Shown here: positions 1 to 7,197 of the stretch, in pieces
Position numbering within the stretch: the stretch's first letter is position 1
Layout: each line of letters begins with the position of its first letter
NCBI GenBank assembly: GCA_021414185.1
Contig: JAIOOZ010000685.1
Coordinates: forward strand, 1 to 16,711
Direction: 5' to 3'
Length of the DNA: 16,711 nt
Source: Betaproteobacteria bacterium
GTDB taxonomy: Bacteria > Pseudomonadota > Gammaproteobacteria > Burkholderiales > SG8-41
Notes under the pieces: model-generated
Seen by the model: the letters and a program-made list of their open reading frames with translations, nothing else
Told to the model about the DNA's origin: nothing
Databases searched by the model: none
Translations under genes and position numbers: made by a program

Positions 1-256
1 CGGCCTGCACGTGCCCGGCATGCCCGCTTAACCGCGCCAGCACTTCAAATTGCCACGGCGACTTGAGCACACCGGCCGTCTGCATCTGGCGCGCGGCACT
101 GCGCAGACTGCTGCCTTCTTTGAGGCTGAATTGCACGGGTGCTGCGATCGACATTTCAGTCCAGCCGTACAGGCCCAGCCAGGCGCCGAACGCCACGGCG
201 AGCAATACGCTCAGCCAGAACAGGCGTTTAAAAAAGCGCTTAATCGCTTTGAACAT
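1..256 (-). CDS. mltG: MltG endolytic transglycosylase, N-terminal 85 residues (runs off the left edge)
   Basis: Partial gene: 85 codons are visible and the rest lies beyond base 1. MltG (YceG family) is an inner-membrane lytic transglycosylase that cleaves nascent peptidoglycan glycan strands in the periplasm. The visible part has a basic cytoplasmic start (MFKAIKRFFKR), one membrane helix at about residues 13-32, and the start of the LysM-like periplasmic domain (FSLKEGSSLRSAARQMQ, residues 43-59, then GVLKSPWQFEVLARLSG). The catalytic glutamate region is outside the window. The ATG lies inside the last codons of pabC (17-base overlap, 240-256), which implies translational coupling. The pabC-mltG order is standard in proteobacterial fab clusters. 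Assignment rests on the N-terminal pattern plus this context. Confidence 0.88.
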   Translation of the reverse strand, partial: MFKAIKRFFKRLFWLSVLLAVAFGAWLGLYGWTEMSIAAPVQFSLKEGSSLRSAARQMQTAGVLKSPWQFEVLARLSGHAGHVQA

Positions 257-1055
257 TGACGATCCATTGCTGCATACGGGCCGTCAATGCACCCTTGTTC
301 CATGTTTTGCGGTCAAGCGCGGCAACTGGCCACAGGCCGATGACGCTGTTGACGACGAAGAGTTCGTCGGCGGCCAGCAGTTCATCGATGCCTATGTCTG
401 CGATCTGCAGCGGAATATCGTGAGCACGCGCGAGCTCGATCACCAGTTCGCGCATCACGCCGCTCACACCGCAACGTTTCAGCTCCGGTGTGAGCAGCTT
501 GCTGTTCTTGCCGATGAACAGATTGCTCATGGTGCCGCCGATTACATTATCGTCGGCATCGCACATGAGTCCTTCAGTGACAGCCGGATCGCTCCATTCG
601 GCACGGGCAAGCACGTTTTCCAGGCGGTTGAGATGTTTGATGCCGGCCAGCGCCGGTTGCGCGGCCAGCCTGATGCGGCACAGATGCGTGCGCACGCCGG
701 TTTCAGCATAGTGTTTCGGGTAGTCCGGCAATGCGCTGGAGGTTACAACACGCGTTGGTTTCGGTTCAGACGGCGGTGCGTAACCACGCGCGCTGTCGCC
801 ACGCGTAATGATGATTTTCACCACGCAGTCGGGTTCGCTTGCGCCGATCTGAGCAAGATCGTTCTCTAACGTTGCGGAAGGCGGACAATCGATGGCGATC
901 GCCTTGCAGTCGTGCGCAAGCTTCGTGTACTGGCGCTGCCACAGCGCGGGTTTGCCGCCGCGCACAGGGAAAGTGCGAAATACGCCATCGCCGTAGGCCA
1001 GCCCGCGGTCGCGCACGCTGACCGCATCGCCTGCGACGCCGTTGATCAGATTCAT
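240..1055 (-). CDS. pabC: Aminodeoxychorismate lyase (class IV PLP enzyme)
   Basis: A 271-residue class IV PLP-dependent enzyme. PabC converts 4-amino-4-deoxychorismate to p-aminobenzoate and pyruvate in folate synthesis, in the cytoplasm. Family marks seen: DRGLAYGDGVFRT (residues 16-28), the probable PLP-binding lysine K140 in GIKHLNRLENVLAR, and the cofactor-binding GGTMSNLF at 173-180. Length matches the usual 265-275. The ATG start at 1055 fits homologous N-termini (NG..VSVRDRGLAYGDG), but no clear Shine-Dalgarno precedes it. Translation may therefore be coupled to fabF, whose stop lies 43 bases upstream. Its 3' end overlaps the start of mltG. The fold is shared with D-amino acid and branched-chain aminotransferases; the position between fabF and mltG makes PabC by far the best call. 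Confidence 0.93.
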   Translation of the reverse strand: MNLINGVAGDAVSVRDRGLAYGDGVFRTFPVRGGKPALWQRQYTKLAHDCKAIAIDCPPSATLENDLAQIGASEPDCVVKIIITRGDSARGYAPPSEPKPTRVVTSSALPDYPKHYAETGVRTHLCRIRLAAQPALAGIKHLNRLENVLARAEWSDPAVTEGLMCDADDNVIGGTMSNLFIGKNSKLLTPELKRCGVSGVMRELVIELARAHDIPLQIADIGIDELLAADELFVVNSVIGLWPVAALDRKTWNKGALTARMQQWIVNVQSD

Positions 1056-1098
1056 GGTGGAGTGAGCGCAGCGGACGGCGCGTCGTGCCCGCGCTGCC

Positions 1099-2337
1099 TC
1101 AGACGGCGCGGAATACCAGACTGCCGTTGGTGCCGCCGAAGCCGAACGAATTCGACACCGCGACTTTGATCGGCATCTTGCGCGCCTGGTTCGGCACGTA
1201 ATCGAGATCGCATTGCGGATCCTGATTGACGAGGTTGATCGTCGGCGGCGCGATCTGCTCGTGCAGCGCCAGCGCCGTAAACACGGCCTCGATGCCGCCG
1301 GCGGCGCCCAGCAAATGCCCGGTCATCGATTTGGTCGAACTGACCGCCAGTTTTTTCGCATGATCGCCGAAGCAGCGTTTGACAGCGATGGTTTCCGCGA
1401 TGTCGCCAAGCGGCGTCGACGTGCCGTGGGCATTGATGTAATCGACCTGGTCGGCATTGACTCCGCCATTGCGCAGGGCATTCACCATGCAGCGCGCTGC
1501 GCCTTCACCGTCTTCGCAAGGCGCTGTAATGTGGTGCGCGTCAGCGCTTAGCCCGTAACCGGCGAGTTCGCAGTAAATGCGCGCGCCGCGTTTTTTTGCG
1601 TGCTCGTATTCTTCAAGCACCAGCACGCCGGCGCCTTCGCCGAGTACGAACCCGTCGCGGTCCTTGTCCCACGGGCGGCTCGCCAGTTCGGGCGCGTCGT
1701 TGCGGTTCGACAGCGCGCGAGCGGCGCAAAACCCGCCGACACCCAGCGGTGACACGGTCGATTCCGCGCCACCGGCGATCATTACGTCGGCGTCACCGTA
1801 TTCAATGAAGCGCCCTGCTTCGCCTATGCTGTGGTTGGCGGTCGTGCAGGCGGTGACCACTGCGATGTTCGGGCCTTTGAGGCCGTACATGATCGACAAC
1901 TGGCCGGAGATCATGTTGATGATGGTGCCGGGAACGAAAAACGGGGAGACCTTGCGCACGCCGCCGGCCAGCATGGCGTCATGGGTGGTCTCGATGAGTG
2001 GCAATCCGCCGATGCCGGAGCCTATGCAAACGCCGATCTGCTCGCGGTTTTCCTGCTCGAGATCGAGGCCGGAATCCTTGATCGCATCGATGGCGGCCGC
2101 CAGGCCGTAGTGAATAAACGTGTCGAAACGCCGCGCTTCCTTGGGGGCGAGCCATTTCGCGACTTCGAATCCCTTGACCTCGCCTGCGATCTGCGAGGGC
2201 AAAATGGCGGGGTCGAAGCGCGTGATGCGCGTGATGCCGGATTTTCCGGCCACGATATTCCCCCACGCTTCGGGTATGCCTATCCCGACCGGAGATATGA
2301 TGCCGAGACCGGTTACGACTACTCTGCGTCTTGCCAA
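1099..2337 (-). CDS. fabF: 3-oxoacyl-ACP synthase II (KAS II), TTG start
   Basis: 412 residues, the normal FabF length. It condenses malonyl-ACP with acyl-ACP to elongate fatty acids. The thiolase-fold catalytic triad is complete: C164 in VVTACTTANHS, H304 in NAHGTSTPLGD, H341 in STKSMTGHLLGAAGG, with K336 also present. The C-terminal loop NSFGFGGTNG (396-405) carries the gatekeeper phenylalanine. The reading frame from the acpP stop contains no ATG or GTG before the conserved ARRRVVVTGLG. The only start matching FabF homologues is TTG at 2337, preceded by GGAAA about six bases away. It lies 30 bases downstream of acpP and 43 upstream of pabC, in the same operon. No fabB is present in the window. 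Confidence 0.96.
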   Translation of the reverse strand: MARRRVVVTGLGIISPVGIGIPEAWGNIVAGKSGITRITRFDPAILPSQIAGEVKGFEVAKWLAPKEARRFDTFIHYGLAAAIDAIKDSGLDLEQENREQIGVCIGSGIGGLPLIETTHDAMLAGGVRKVSPFFVPGTIINMISGQLSIMYGLKGPNIAVVTACTTANHSIGEAGRFIEYGDADVMIAGGAESTVSPLGVGGFCAARALSNRNDAPELASRPWDKDRDGFVLGEGAGVLVLEEYEHAKKRGARIYCELAGYGLSADAHHITAPCEDGEGAARCMVNALRNGGVNADQVDYINAHGTSTPLGDIAETIAVKRCFGDHAKKLAVSSTKSMTGHLLGAAGGIEAVFTALALHEQIAPPTINLVNQDPQCDLDYVPNQARKMPIKVAVSNSFGFGGTNGSLVFRAV

Positions 2338-2367
2338 TGGATTTCCGCGGCGTAAGCCTGCTGAGGA

Positions 2368-2604
2368 TTACTTGAGGTGGGCCTTGACGTAGTCGATGGC
2401 CTGCTGGACGGTGGTGATTTTTTCCGCGTCTTCGTCCGGAATCTCGCACTCGAACTCTTCTTCGAGCGCCATCACCAGCTCAACGGTGTCGAGGGAATCG
2501 GCGCCGAGGTCGTTGACGAATGACGATTCGTTCTTGACATCGGCTTCGTTGACGCCCAGTTGCTCGGCCACGATCTTCTTGACGCGCTGTTCTATATTTT
2601 CCAT
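2368..2604 (-). CDS. acpP: Acyl carrier protein
   Basis: A 78-residue acidic protein. It carries growing acyl chains as thioesters on a 4'-phosphopantetheine arm during fatty-acid synthesis. The attachment site is S37 in DLGADSLDTVELVMALEEEF, the classical DSL motif. The helix I sequence MENIEQRVKKIVAEQLGV and the acidic helix II/III region are typical, and length is exactly that of the family. The ATG at 2604 has a strong Shine-Dalgarno (AAGGGGA) six bases upstream, stronger than most in this operon, as expected for one of the most abundant proteins in the cell. A small hairpin abuts the ribosome binding site, and a possible -10 element lies at 2646-2651, so acpP may have its own transcript besides the operon message. 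Confidence 0.98.
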   Translation of the reverse strand: MENIEQRVKKIVAEQLGVNEADVKNESSFVNDLGADSLDTVELVMALEEEFECEIPDEDAEKITTVQQAIDYVKAHLK

Positions 2605-2616
2605 CTATATCCCCTT

Positions 2617-2651
2617 CAGGAGTCGTCCTGTTTTATGCGAAACGTATTTTA
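2617..2651 (-). promoter_or_regulatory. Possible internal promoter and 5' hairpin for acpP
   Basis: In the 88-base fabG-acpP gap the minus strand reads TAAAAT at 2651-2646 (5 of 6 to the sigma70 -10 box). No convincing -35 is placed 16-18 bases upstream. Start of transcription would fall near 2639, giving a leader of about 35 bases. That leader would contain a 5-bp hairpin, CAGGA-CGAC-TCCTG (2630-2617), directly upstream of the AAGGGGA ribosome binding site. An internal acpP promoter is known in the E. coli fab cluster; its presence here is inference. Confidence 0.4.
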
Positions 2652-2692
2652 CCAAATCCGGCGCCTGCCATCTAACCCGCGTAAACCGCGTG

Positions 2693-3433
2693 TTATTCCA
2701 TCAACATTCCGCCATTGACATGCAGCGTGGCACCGGTAATGTAGCCTGCCGCCGGCCCGGCGAGGAAAGCCACTGCACCGGCAATATCCTCGACCGCGCC
2801 CAGCCGCGCCAGCGGGATTTGACCAATTAGTGCATTGCGCTGGGTATCGTCCAGTTCGCGCGTCATGTCGGTGTCGATGAACCCCGGCGCGACGCAGTTT
2901 ACCGTAATGTTGCGGCTGCCGATTTCGCGCGCGAGCGACTTGCTGAAACCTATGATGCCGGCCTTGGCTGCCGAATAGTTGGTTTGCCCCGCGTTGCCCA
3001 TGACGCCGACCACCGACGTGATATTGATGATACGGCCGTGGCGCGCCTTCATCATCGAGCGTATGACCAGCTTCGACAGTTTGTAGACGGACTTCAGGTT
3101 GGTGGACATGATGTCGTCCCACTCTTCGTCCTTCATGCGCAGCAGCAGGTTGTCGCGCGTGATGCCCGCGTTATTGACGAGAATCGCGATGTCGCCGCAT
3201 TGCTTTTGCACGGCCGCAACCGTCGCTTCCACCTGCGCAGCGTCATTGACGTTCATTGCAAAGCCGGCGCCTTTGATATTTGCCCCCGCCAGGTAAGCGC
3301 CTATCGCCTGCGCGCCGGCGTCGGTAGTCGCGGTGCCCGCCACTACCGCGCCCTGCTTGCCCAATTCAAGCGCAATTGCCTTGCCGATACCGCGCGAGGC
3401 CCCGGTGACCAGTGCGACTTGTCCGTTCAGCAT
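2693..3433 (-). CDS. fabG: 3-oxoacyl-ACP reductase
   Basis: 246 residues, a short-chain dehydrogenase that reduces 3-ketoacyl-ACP to 3-hydroxyacyl-ACP with NADPH. Seen: Rossmann motif TGASRGIG (residues 10-17), NNAG at 87-90, and the catalytic set N112, S140, Y153, K157 (ITSVVGVMGNAGQTNYSAAKAG region). The C-terminus ends in GGMLME, as FabG usually ends in GGM plus a short tail. The frame stays open for 41 codons upstream, but that sequence lies inside fabD and has no SDR homology. The ATG at 3433 is placed exactly before the conserved LNGQVALVTGASRG. Its A is also the last base of the fabD stop codon (TGATG), indicating translational coupling. The upstream Shine-Dalgarno is weak. Confidence 0.97.
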   Translation of the reverse strand: MLNGQVALVTGASRGIGKAIALELGKQGAVVAGTATTDAGAQAIGAYLAGANIKGAGFAMNVNDAAQVEATVAAVQKQCGDIAILVNNAGITRDNLLLRMKDEEWDDIMSTNLKSVYKLSKLVIRSMMKARHGRIINITSVVGVMGNAGQTNYSAAKAGIIGFSKSLAREIGSRNITVNCVAPGFIDTDMTRELDDTQRNALIGQIPLARLGAVEDIAGAVAFLAGPAAGYITGATLHVNGGMLME

Positions 3434-4371
3434 CACGCCGCCCGCTGAAAAGATTGTACCGCTTGCGCCAGTGACGCAGCGTCGGCTATCGCGAAACCGT
3501 TCAACGCGCCATCGATGCGCTTGGTCATGCCTGCCAGGACCCTGCCCGGACCACATTCGCCGACGTCGGTGACGCCGTTGCGCGCCATCTGCTGTATGAC
3601 TTCAACCCAGCGCACCGGATTGCAGGCCTGACGCGCCAGCGCGTCCTTGATCTGCTGCGGATCGCTGACGGTCGCGACGTCGACGTTGTTGATGACTGGA
3701 ATCTGCGGGACATTGAACGTGATGCCGGCCAAATACTGTTCCAGACGTTGGGCCGCAGGCTTTAACAGCGACGCATGAAATGGCGCGCTGACAGGCAGCA
3801 TGACGGCGCGCTTGGCGCCTTTCGCTTTCGCTGCGGCAGCACCGCGTTCGACGGCTGCTTTGTGTCCTGCGATGACGACCTGGCTGGGTGCGTTGAAATT
3901 CACCGCTTCCACGACTTCGCCTTGCGCCGCCTCTGCGCACGCCGCGCGCACGGCATCATCGTCGAGACCCAGGATCGCGGCCATCGCACCGGTGCCGACC
4001 GGCACGGCTTCCTGCATGGCCTGCGCGCGAAAGCGCACTAAAGGCAACGCGTCACGCAAACTGATTACACCTGCTACCACCAGCGCCGTATATTCACCGA
4101 GGCTGTGTCCAGCGACGATTGCCGGTTGATCCCCGCCTGCCTCGCGCCATGCGCGATAAACGGCGTAAGCCGCGGTCAGCATCAGTGGCTGCGTATTGAC
4201 CGTCGAGTTAAGTTCTTCCGCCGGGCCATCGGCCGCGAGCTTCCATAAATCCTGCTGCAGCACTTCCGCCGCTTCCGCGAAAGTGTCGCGCACGGGCTTG
4301 CTGTCGACGAAGCTTTTCAGCATGCCGACCGATTGCGATCCCTGTCCCGGGAATACCAATGCGAGCTTCAT
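3433..4371 (-). CDS. fabD: Malonyl-CoA:ACP transacylase
   Basis: 312 residues, the usual length. It transfers malonyl from CoA to ACP, supplying the extender unit for FabH and FabF. Motifs: oxyanion-hole GQGSQ (9-13), nucleophilic S90 in GHSLGEYTALVVAG, R115 that binds the malonyl carboxylate, H199 in SAPFHASLL, and the C-terminal GPGRVLAGM (274-282). All catalytic residues are intact. The ATG at 4371 follows a purine-rich GGGGGAGGA ribosome binding site placed very close to the start. It lies 8 bases downstream of fabH and shares one base with fabG, so fabH-fabD-fabG are likely translated as a coupled set. Confidence 0.97.
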   Translation of the reverse strand: MKLALVFPGQGSQSVGMLKSFVDSKPVRDTFAEAAEVLQQDLWKLAADGPAEELNSTVNTQPLMLTAAYAVYRAWREAGGDQPAIVAGHSLGEYTALVVAGVISLRDALPLVRFRAQAMQEAVPVGTGAMAAILGLDDDAVRAACAEAAQGEVVEAVNFNAPSQVVIAGHKAAVERGAAAAKAKGAKRAVMLPVSAPFHASLLKPAAQRLEQYLAGITFNVPQIPVINNVDVATVSDPQQIKDALARQACNPVRWVEVIQQMARNGVTDVGECGPGRVLAGMTKRIDGALNGFAIADAASLAQAVQSFQRAA

Positions 4372-4379
4372 TCCTCCCC

Positions 4380-5339
4380 CTACATCTCTACGAGCGCCGC
4401 GCCCCAGGTGAAGCCGCCGCCCACGCCTTCGAGCAGCACCTTGTGGCCGGGCTTGATACGGCCGTCGCGCACTGCCACGTCCAGCGCCAGCGGCACCGAT
4501 GCCGCCGATGTGTTGGCATGGCGATCGACGGTCACGATGACTTTATCCGTTGCTATCCCCAACCGCTTTGCGGTGGCGTCAAGTATGCGTACGTTGGCCT
4601 GATGCGGAATCAGCCAGTCCACGTCGGCCGGTTGCAGATTGCACAACGCAAGTGTCTCGCGTGCGACTTCGTCAAGCACGCGCACCGCCAGCTTGAACAC
4701 CGCCTGTCCGTCCATGCGGAGAAATGGATCGCCGGTGACCTTGCCGCCGCACACCTGGCCGGGGGTCGACAGTATCCCAAACTGCGAGCCGTCGGCATGC
4801 AGCACGCTCGCGAGTAATCCGGGCTTGTCATCTGCCGCCAATACCACGGCGCCGGCGCCGTCACCGAACAGCACGCAGGTTCCGCGGTCGTTCCAGTCGA
4901 GTATACGTGAAAACACTTCGGCGCCCACCACCAGCACGCGGCGATACATGCCGCTGCGGATATATTTGTCCGCGATGTCGAGTCCATAGACGAATCCGGA
5001 GCACACCGCCTGTACGTCGAAGGCCGGGCAGCGCTTGGCGCCCAGCTTCGCCTGCAGCAGGCACGCCGTGCTGGGGAAAATAAAATCGGGCGTCGATGTC
5101 GCGACGATGATCAGGTCGAGATCGGTCGCCGCAATGCCCGCCGCTGCGAGCGCCTGCAGCGAGGCCTGATAAGCGAGGTCGCTCGATGTCTGCGCGGGTT
5201 CCGCGATGTGGCGCTGCCGGATGCCGGTACGGGAGCGTATCCATTCGTCGGACGTGTCGACGCGACGGGAGAGTTCGTCGTTGCTGACCACGTTGACCGG
5301 CAGATAGCTGCCGGTGCCGACGATACGCGCGTACTTCAA
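4380..5339 (-). CDS. fabH: 3-oxoacyl-ACP synthase III (KAS III), TTG start
   Basis: 319 residues. FabH starts fatty-acid synthesis by condensing acetyl-CoA with malonyl-ACP. The triad C113 (DVQAVCSGFVYGLD), H246 (LIPHQANVRI) and N276 (HANTSAASVPLAL) matches E. coli C112/H244/N274. The C-terminal GVGGGFTWGAALVEM (305-319) is also typical. The frame is open well upstream, but there it runs inside plsX and carries no family sequence. The conserved start KYARIVGTGSYLP follows a TTG at 5339, with CGGAGAA six bases upstream, a good Shine-Dalgarno. A GTG at 5366 would add nine non-conserved residues and has poor spacing, so TTG is preferred. It lies 28 bases downstream of plsX. Confidence 0.95.
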   Translation of the reverse strand: MKYARIVGTGSYLPVNVVSNDELSRRVDTSDEWIRSRTGIRQRHIAEPAQTSSDLAYQASLQALAAAGIAATDLDLIIVATSTPDFIFPSTACLLQAKLGAKRCPAFDVQAVCSGFVYGLDIADKYIRSGMYRRVLVVGAEVFSRILDWNDRGTCVLFGDGAGAVVLAADDKPGLLASVLHADGSQFGILSTPGQVCGGKVTGDPFLRMDGQAVFKLAVRVLDEVARETLALCNLQPADVDWLIPHQANVRILDATAKRLGIATDKVIVTVDRHANTSAASVPLALDVAVRDGRIKPGHKVLLEGVGGGFTWGAALVEM

Positions 5340-5367
5340 GCCAGGTTCTCCGGCGATTCGTTGCACA

Positions 5368-6384
5368 TCACGCGACGTTTTCCTGCATAGCGGACATGCG
5401 CTCGGTGATTTTGGAGAGTACGCCGCTGCGCGCTTCGTCGGCCGCGCGGCCAATTGCGATGCGGAACGACAAACGGTCCGCGGAGCCGTGGCTCTTGATG
5501 ACGATTCCGCGCAGGCCGAGCAGAGTCGCGCCGTTGTAATTGCGCGGATCGAAACGCCGTTTGAATGCATTGAGCACGGGAAGCGCCGCCAGGCTCGCCG
5601 CCCTGGTCAGCAGATTGCGGTTGAATTCTTCGCGCAGATAAGTCCCCAGCATGCGTGCAATCCCTTCGGAAGCCTTGAGCGCGACATTGCCGACAAAGCC
5701 GTCGCACACGACGACGTCGGTCGTGCCTTTATAGATGTCGTCGCCTTCGACGTTGCCGTAAAAGTTAAGCCCGCTGGCGCGCAGCAGCTCGGCCGCGTGT
5801 TTGACCACCTCGCAGCCTTTGATGTCTTCTTCGCCGATGTTGAGCAGGCCGACAGTGGGCCGCTCCAGGTTTTCGACCGCGCTCACCAGTGTCGAGCCCA
5901 TCACGCCGAATTGCAGCAAGTGCTCGGCCGTGCAATCTACGTTGGCGCCGAGGTCCAGCATATAAGTGCGCCCGGTCAGGGTCGGCAGGACCGAGCAGAT
6001 CGCAGGGCGTTCGATATCGGGCAGGGTTTTCAGCACGAAGCGCGAAATCGCCATCAGCGCACCGGTATTGCCGGCGCTCACGCACGCGTGCGCAGTGCCG
6101 TCTTTGACCAGATTGACGGCCACCCGCATCGACGAATCTTTTTTACCGCGCAACGCGCTGGCCGGTGCTTCATCCATGCCGACGGCTTCGCTCGCGTGCT
6201 GCACGGCGACGCGCGCGACGAGATCCGCCTTGCTTTTGCGCAGCTCGACATTGATCTCATCCTGCAGGCCAACCAGGATGATATTGACGTCTTCGCAACG
6301 CTGCAGGAAATCAAGCGCAGCGGGGACAGTGACATGGGGGCCGTGATCTCCCCCCATGCAGTCGACGGCGACCGTTACGTCCAT
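5368..6384 (-). CDS. plsX: Acyl-ACP:phosphate acyltransferase
   Basis: 338 residues. PlsX makes acyl-phosphate from acyl-ACP and inorganic phosphate; PlsY then uses it to acylate glycerol-3-phosphate, linking fatty-acid and phospholipid synthesis at the membrane surface. Recognised from the N-terminal VAVDCMGGDHGP (residues 6-17), SAGNTGALMAISRF, the DLGANVDCTAEHLLQFGVMG stretch, NIGEEDIKGCEVVKHA, and VVCDGFVGNVALKASEG. Length is normal. A TTG lies directly in front of the ATG at 6384. The ATG is preferred because GAGGA lies six bases away and homologues begin with the following DVTVAVD. The rpmF-plsX gap of 76 bases contains a strong GC hairpin (see the separate entry). Confidence 0.95.
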   Translation of the reverse strand: MDVTVAVDCMGGDHGPHVTVPAALDFLQRCEDVNIILVGLQDEINVELRKSKADLVARVAVQHASEAVGMDEAPASALRGKKDSSMRVAVNLVKDGTAHACVSAGNTGALMAISRFVLKTLPDIERPAICSVLPTLTGRTYMLDLGANVDCTAEHLLQFGVMGSTLVSAVENLERPTVGLLNIGEEDIKGCEVVKHAAELLRASGLNFYGNVEGDDIYKGTTDVVVCDGFVGNVALKASEGIARMLGTYLREEFNRNLLTRAASLAALPVLNAFKRRFDPRNYNGATLLGLRGIVIKSHGSADRLSFRIAIGRAADEARSGVLSKITERMSAMQENVA

Positions 6385-6400
6385 CAAACGTCCTCGCTAA

Positions 6401-6425
6401 CGCGCGCCGTACATAGCGGCGCGCG
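6401..6425 (-). repeat. GC-rich inverted repeat between rpmF and plsX
   Basis: Perfect 9-bp arms (CGCGCGCCG at 6401-6409 and CGGCGCGCG at 6417-6425) separated by seven bases. The downstream arm ends about 17 bases before the plsX ATG on the mRNA. No T-run follows, so it is not a classic terminator. It could stabilise the upstream yceD-rpmF message after processing, cause partial Rho-type attenuation, or modulate plsX translation. Confidence 0.6.
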
Positions 6426-6460
6426 CGTGGCTACGCTGACCAGCACGACCTCGCCGATCC

Positions 6461-6640
6461 CTACTCGTCTTTGGTTTTGACGACTTTTTTGCCGCGGTAG
6501 TAGCCGGTCGGGCTGATGTGATGGCGCAAATGTACTTCACCGGTGGTCGGCTCAACCGCCAGCGGCGGGCTGGTCAGAAAATCGTGCGAGCGATGCATGC
6601 CGCGCTTCGAAGGGGACTTCTTGTTCTGCTGAACTGCCAT
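6461..6640 (-). CDS. rpmF: 50S ribosomal protein L32
   Basis: 59 residues, starting MAVQQNKKSPSKRGMHRSHD, the L32 signature, followed by LRHHISPTGYYRGKKV (residues 38-53). L32 is a small basic protein of the large ribosomal subunit. This copy has no cysteines, so it is the zinc-independent form, as in E. coli. The ATG at 6640 has a strong AAGGAG Shine-Dalgarno seven bases upstream. It lies 18 bases downstream of yceD, the conserved yceD-rpmF pair, and precedes plsX. The stop is TAG (bases 6463-6461). Confidence 0.97.
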   Translation of the reverse strand: MAVQQNKKSPSKRGMHRSHDFLTSPPLAVEPTTGEVHLRHHISPTGYYRGKKVVKTKDE

Positions 6641-6658
6641 TTTGAAACTCCTTTTCTT

Positions 6659-7159
6659 TCAATTCTTGCTGCGTTCCTGCGTTAATTTCGCCAGCGCCGC
6701 AAACGGCGACGCTGCCGGCTTGCCCGCCGCGTTGACGGCCGGGCTGCATTGTTCTTCTGCATGGCGCGGCGCCAGCGGAATCGCCAGCAGAATTTCATCT
6801 TCCACCAGCGACCACACGTCGGTCTGGGCGTTGGCCGGAACGCCGTCGAGATCGTCGATCTCCGCCGTCTCGCCCCCCGCCTCGCCCGTCAACACCAGCA
6901 AATTCGCCTGCACTGCCACCGGGAAAGCCAGGCTTCCCAGGCAGCGCTGACACTGCAAATTGATGCTTCCCGCGACCGCCAGTTTCAGCTTTAATCTCTG
7001 CCTGGAATCGCTGCCGCCCGTCAGCTCAAATTTCAATTCGCCGCCGGCATCGAACAGGCTATCCGCCAGCCGCGCAAGCGCGCCAACCGGCGCTACGCCG
7101 CTCAACTGCTCGCCGGCGCGAGCAAATTCAACGCTGTCGATGACGACCCGTGCAGACAT
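6659..7159 (-). CDS. yceD: YceD/DUF177 protein (23S rRNA accumulation factor)
   Basis: 166 residues of the YceD/DUF177 family. In E. coli YceD is needed for normal 23S rRNA levels; its biochemical role is unclear. Seen: VVIDSVEFARAGEQLSG at the N-terminus, a CQRC pair (C70, C73) in the central beta region that may bind metal with C138, and the acidic VEDEILLAIPLAPRH (119-133) diagnostic of the family. The ATG at 7159 has no Shine-Dalgarno and lies about nine bases after a -10 box, so the mRNA should be nearly leaderless. First gene of the fab operon, 18 bases before rpmF. It is divergent from yceF, as in E. coli. Confidence 0.93.
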   Translation of the reverse strand: MSARVVIDSVEFARAGEQLSGVAPVGALARLADSLFDAGGELKFELTGGSDSRQRLKLKLAVAGSINLQCQRCLGSLAFPVAVQANLLVLTGEAGGETAEIDDLDGVPANAQTDVWSLVEDEILLAIPLAPRHAEEQCSPAVNAAGKPAASPFAALAKLTQERSKN

Positions 7160-7168
7160 AAACCGCGC

Positions 7169-7197
7169 ATGATAGTATTTTCGCCCTCATCTGTCAA
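7169..7197 (-). promoter_or_regulatory. Strong sigma70 promoter of the yceD-rpmF-fab operon
   Basis: Minus strand: TTGACA (7197-7192, perfect -35), 17-base spacer, TATCAT (7174-7169, 5 of 6 for -10). The start of transcription is predicted at 7162-7163, only 3-4 bases before the yceD ATG at 7159. This is the best promoter match in the window and the obvious main promoter of the long minus-strand operon. Confidence 0.85.

Noticed and set aside
63..869. 268-codon open frame on the plus strand opposite pabC and mltG
   Set aside because: It lies antisense to the clearly conserved pabC, shows no recognisable domain and is explained by high GC at third positions.
3434..3556. Longer fabG start upstream of 3433
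   Set aside because: The extra 41 residues overlap fabD coding sequence in another frame and have no SDR homology.
6385..6387. TTG directly before the plsX ATG as start codon
   Set aside because: The ATG at 6384 has better Shine-Dalgarno spacing and homologues begin there.
5314..6480. 388-codon open frame on the plus strand opposite plsX
   Set aside because: Antisense to the intact plsX; composition looks like a shadow frame and no family motif is seen.
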